From assembly GCF_011299575.1 (NCBI RefSeq), contig NZ_CP049863.1:1798001-1862000 (forward strand): DNA of 64,000 nucleotides, written 5' to 3'. This document shows, piece by piece, positions 62,254 to 64,000 of this stretch (its first letter is position 1; the number at the start of each line of letters is the position of its first letter). The notes beneath the pieces were generated by a model, which saw nothing but the letters and a program-made list of their open reading frames with translations, was not told the DNA's origin and searched no databases. Both the position numbers and the translations under genes were made by a program. This stretch comes from Leucobacter viscericola. GTDB taxonomy: Bacteria; Actinomycetota; Actinomycetes; Actinomycetales; Microbacteriaceae.

Positions 62254-64000
62254 CTACCAGATGCTGACGCGCTGCTCAGGATCAAGCCAGAGCTTGTCAC
62301 CCGGCTTTGTGTTGTAGGCCTCGTGGAACGCGTCGAGGTTCGCCACGATCTGGTTACAGCGGAACTCGTTGGGCGAGTGTGGGTCGATGGTGAGAAGTCG
62401 CACTGTCTCTTCTGGCCGCGACTTCTGCTGCCACGCCTGTGACCACGACAGGAAGAAACGCTCTGCACCGGTTAGGCCGTCGATGACCGGAGACTCTGCC
62501 CCGGCGAGCGAGCGCAGGTAGGCCTTCCACGCGATTGCGAGACCGCCGAGGTCACCGATGTTCTCGCCGATGGTCAACTCGCCGTTGACGGGTTGGCCGT
62601 CGGCACCCTCGGGCGAGAGCGCGTTGTACTGGCCGATGAGTGCGCCCGTGCGCTGCTCGAACGCGGCCCGGTCTTCTTCGCTCCACCAGTCGGTGAGTTT
62701 GCCGTCGCCGTCGTAGCGTGAACCCTGGTCGTCAAAGCCGTGACCGATCTCGTGACCAATGACCGCGCCAATCGCGCCAAAGTTAGCGGCAGCGTCAGTG
62801 TTCTTGTCGAAGAACGGCGGCTGCAAGATGGCGGCCGGGAACACGATCTCGTTAAAACCGGGGTTGTAGTAGGCGTTGACGGTCTGTGGCGTCATGAACC
62901 ACTCGTCACGGTCAATCGGCTTGCCGACCTTGCCGAGCTCACGATTGAACTCGTACTCAGCGACCTGACGCGAGTTGCCGAGCAGGTCACCTGAGTCAGC
63001 AGCGATCGCACTGTAGTCGCGCCACTTCACGGGGTAGCCGATCTTGGGCGTGAACTTATCGAGCTTTTCGAGCGCGCGCACCTTGGTGTCAGGGCTCATC
63101 CAGTCGAGCTGCTGGATCGAATCGCGGTATGCCTCGATCAGGTGCTCGACAAGTCCGTCCATTGCGGCCTTCGCGTCTTCATCGAAGTGCTTCTCAACGT
63201 AGATGCGCCCGACGGCCTCGCCCATTGCGCCCTCCACGAAGGACACCCCGCGGCGCCAGCGCTCGCGCTGCTCAGTCGCTCCGGTGAGCGCGGTGCCATA
63301 AAACTCGAAGTTCGCTCGTGAGATCTCCTGCGACAGAAGCGCAGCGGATCCTCGCACGATCGACCAGATCAGCCAAGCGCGCCAAGCACCAAGTTCGTCT
63401 TCAACCAAGAGCCCTGCGAGACCCGCAATCGCCTCGGGTTGGCCAACAACGACCTCCGCGAATGCTTCCTCGGGCGCTCCCATCGCGCCCAGGTAGGCTC
63501 GCCAATCAAGCTGCGGAGTAATCTCTTGCAGACCCTCGAACGTGCGCAGGTTGTAGAGCTTCTGGATGTCGCGGCTCGCTACTTTGTCCCAGTGCGAGGC
63601 CGCGATGCGACGCTCAAGGTCGTACGCGAGCTCGGCGAGACGCGCGGCGTCGGCCACTCCCGCGAGCGTCAGCATGCGCTCGATGTGAGCGCGGTACTGA
63701 TCCCGAACCTCCGCGAACTGGTCTTCACGGTAGTAGGACTCGTCGGGCAACCCAATGCCGCCCTGCATCACGAAGATGATGTAACGCGAGGGATCACCCG
63801 GGTCGTTGTCAACAAACATGCCAGCAAAACCGCCGAGGCCCTGGCGCTCGAGCTCACCCACGAGTGCGATGAGTTCGGAGACGGAGCTGACCGCGAGTAC
63901 CCGGTCGATGTCGCCAGCAATCGGCGCCGCTCCCAGGGCGTCTGCCCGATCCACGTCCATGAAGCTGGCGTAAAGCGCAGCGACCTTGTCGGCCTCTGGC
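62254..64000 (-). CDS. M13-family zinc metallopeptidase (PepO-like), 5' end cut by window
   Basis: At least 582 residues; reading is open through 64000 (EADKVAALYASFMDVDRAD...), so the N-terminus lies outside. Zinc motif VIGHEIGHGFDD and the second Glu in GENIGDLGGLAIAW, plus NAYYNPGFNEIVFPAAIL and the final PGDKLWLDPEQRVSIW (CxxW-like end), define M13. Peptide degradation in cytosol or at the surface. Confidence 0.93.
   Translation of the reverse strand, partial: PEADKVAALYASFMDVDRADALGAAPIAGDIDRVLAVSSVSELIALVGELERQGLGGFAGMFVDNDPGDPSRYIIFVMQGGIGLPDESYYREDQFAEVRDQYRAHIERMLTLAGVADAARLAELAYDLERRIAASHWDKVASRDIQKLYNLRTFEGLQEITPQLDWRAYLGAMGAPEEAFAEVVVGQPEAIAGLAGLLVEDELGAWRAWLIWSIVRGSAALLSQEISRANFEFYGTALTGATEQRERWRRGVSFVEGAMGEAVGRIYVEKHFDEDAKAAMDGLVEHLIEAYRDSIQQLDWMSPDTKVRALEKLDKFTPKIGYPVKWRDYSAIAADSGDLLGNSRQVAEYEFNRELGKVGKPIDRDEWFMTPQTVNAYYNPGFNEIVFPAAILQPPFFDKNTDAAANFGAIGAVIGHEIGHGFDDQGSRYDGDGKLTDWWSEEDRAAFEQRTGALIGQYNALSPEGADGQPVNGELTIGENIGDLGGLAIAWKAYLRSLAGAESPVIDGLTGAERFFLSWSQAWQQKSRPEETVRLLTIDPHSPNEFRCNQIVANLDAFHEAYNTKPGDKLWLDPEQRVSIW

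Overview
The window is high-GC, densely coded DNA with many GTG starts and 4-base ATGA/GTGA stop-start overlaps. LAXTG-type sorting, a DtxR/IdeR-like iron box, DUF3618/YtxH envelope genes and a class II glycyl-tRNA synthetase fit an actinobacterium. The gene set suggests Microbacteriaceae (possibly Leucobacter-like), which is inference and not proven. Both ends cut through genes.

Layout. 1-1355: 5' part of a secreted CshA-like fibrillar adhesin (minus). 1639-4721: threonine aldolase facing a cytosine deaminase/permease operon. 4858-6746: two-component system. 6870-13055: an envelope-glycan-like cluster (two glycosyltransferase-type proteins, a methyltransferase, an epimerase, a polytopic glycosyltransferase) with an inserted minus-strand molybdopterin oxidoreductase/cytochrome b module. 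13154-18167: iron-siderophore uptake operon behind an iron box. 18311-24749: LysE/LysG pair, NhaC antiporter, amidohydrolase, TetR and AEC transporter. 24835-32204: nitroreductase, hemD, small envelope proteins, a PPOX-like protein with a degenerate FAD motif, a CPBP protease and glyS. 32379-37236: nagB and a 1290-residue LAVTG-anchored repeat protein.

37310-51905 is the most striking part. It is a compact block with a complete-looking siphovirus tail and lysis module: tail terminator, tail tube, chaperones with a perfect A AAA AAC -1 frameshift site, tape measure, Dit, tip proteins, fibre, endolysin and two holin-like proteins. It is headed by divergent XRE and ImmA/IrrE regulators with paired inverted repeats. 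No terminase, portal, protease, capsid or integrase is visible, and the place where head genes would sit is a 400-base gene-free gap with a terminator. This is either a head-deleted prophage or a domesticated F-type (non-contractile) tailocin; the tail and lysis frames are all intact.

51906-64000: DUF6882-like gene, tRNA-Tyr, a frameshifted ElaA-type acetyltransferase, a PutA-like protein that has lost key residues in both domains, PEBP-like protein, GntR and TipA-like regulators, trhO, a TetR/flavodoxin-like oxidoreductase pair with a perfect 12-base operator palindrome, and an M13 peptidase cut by the window end.

A second genome-scale theme is three convergent gene junctions (about 2.8, 25.5 and 60.8 kb). 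Each pairs a long near-perfect hairpin with a GC-rich microsatellite, and the unit length differs (6, 7 and 8 bases).
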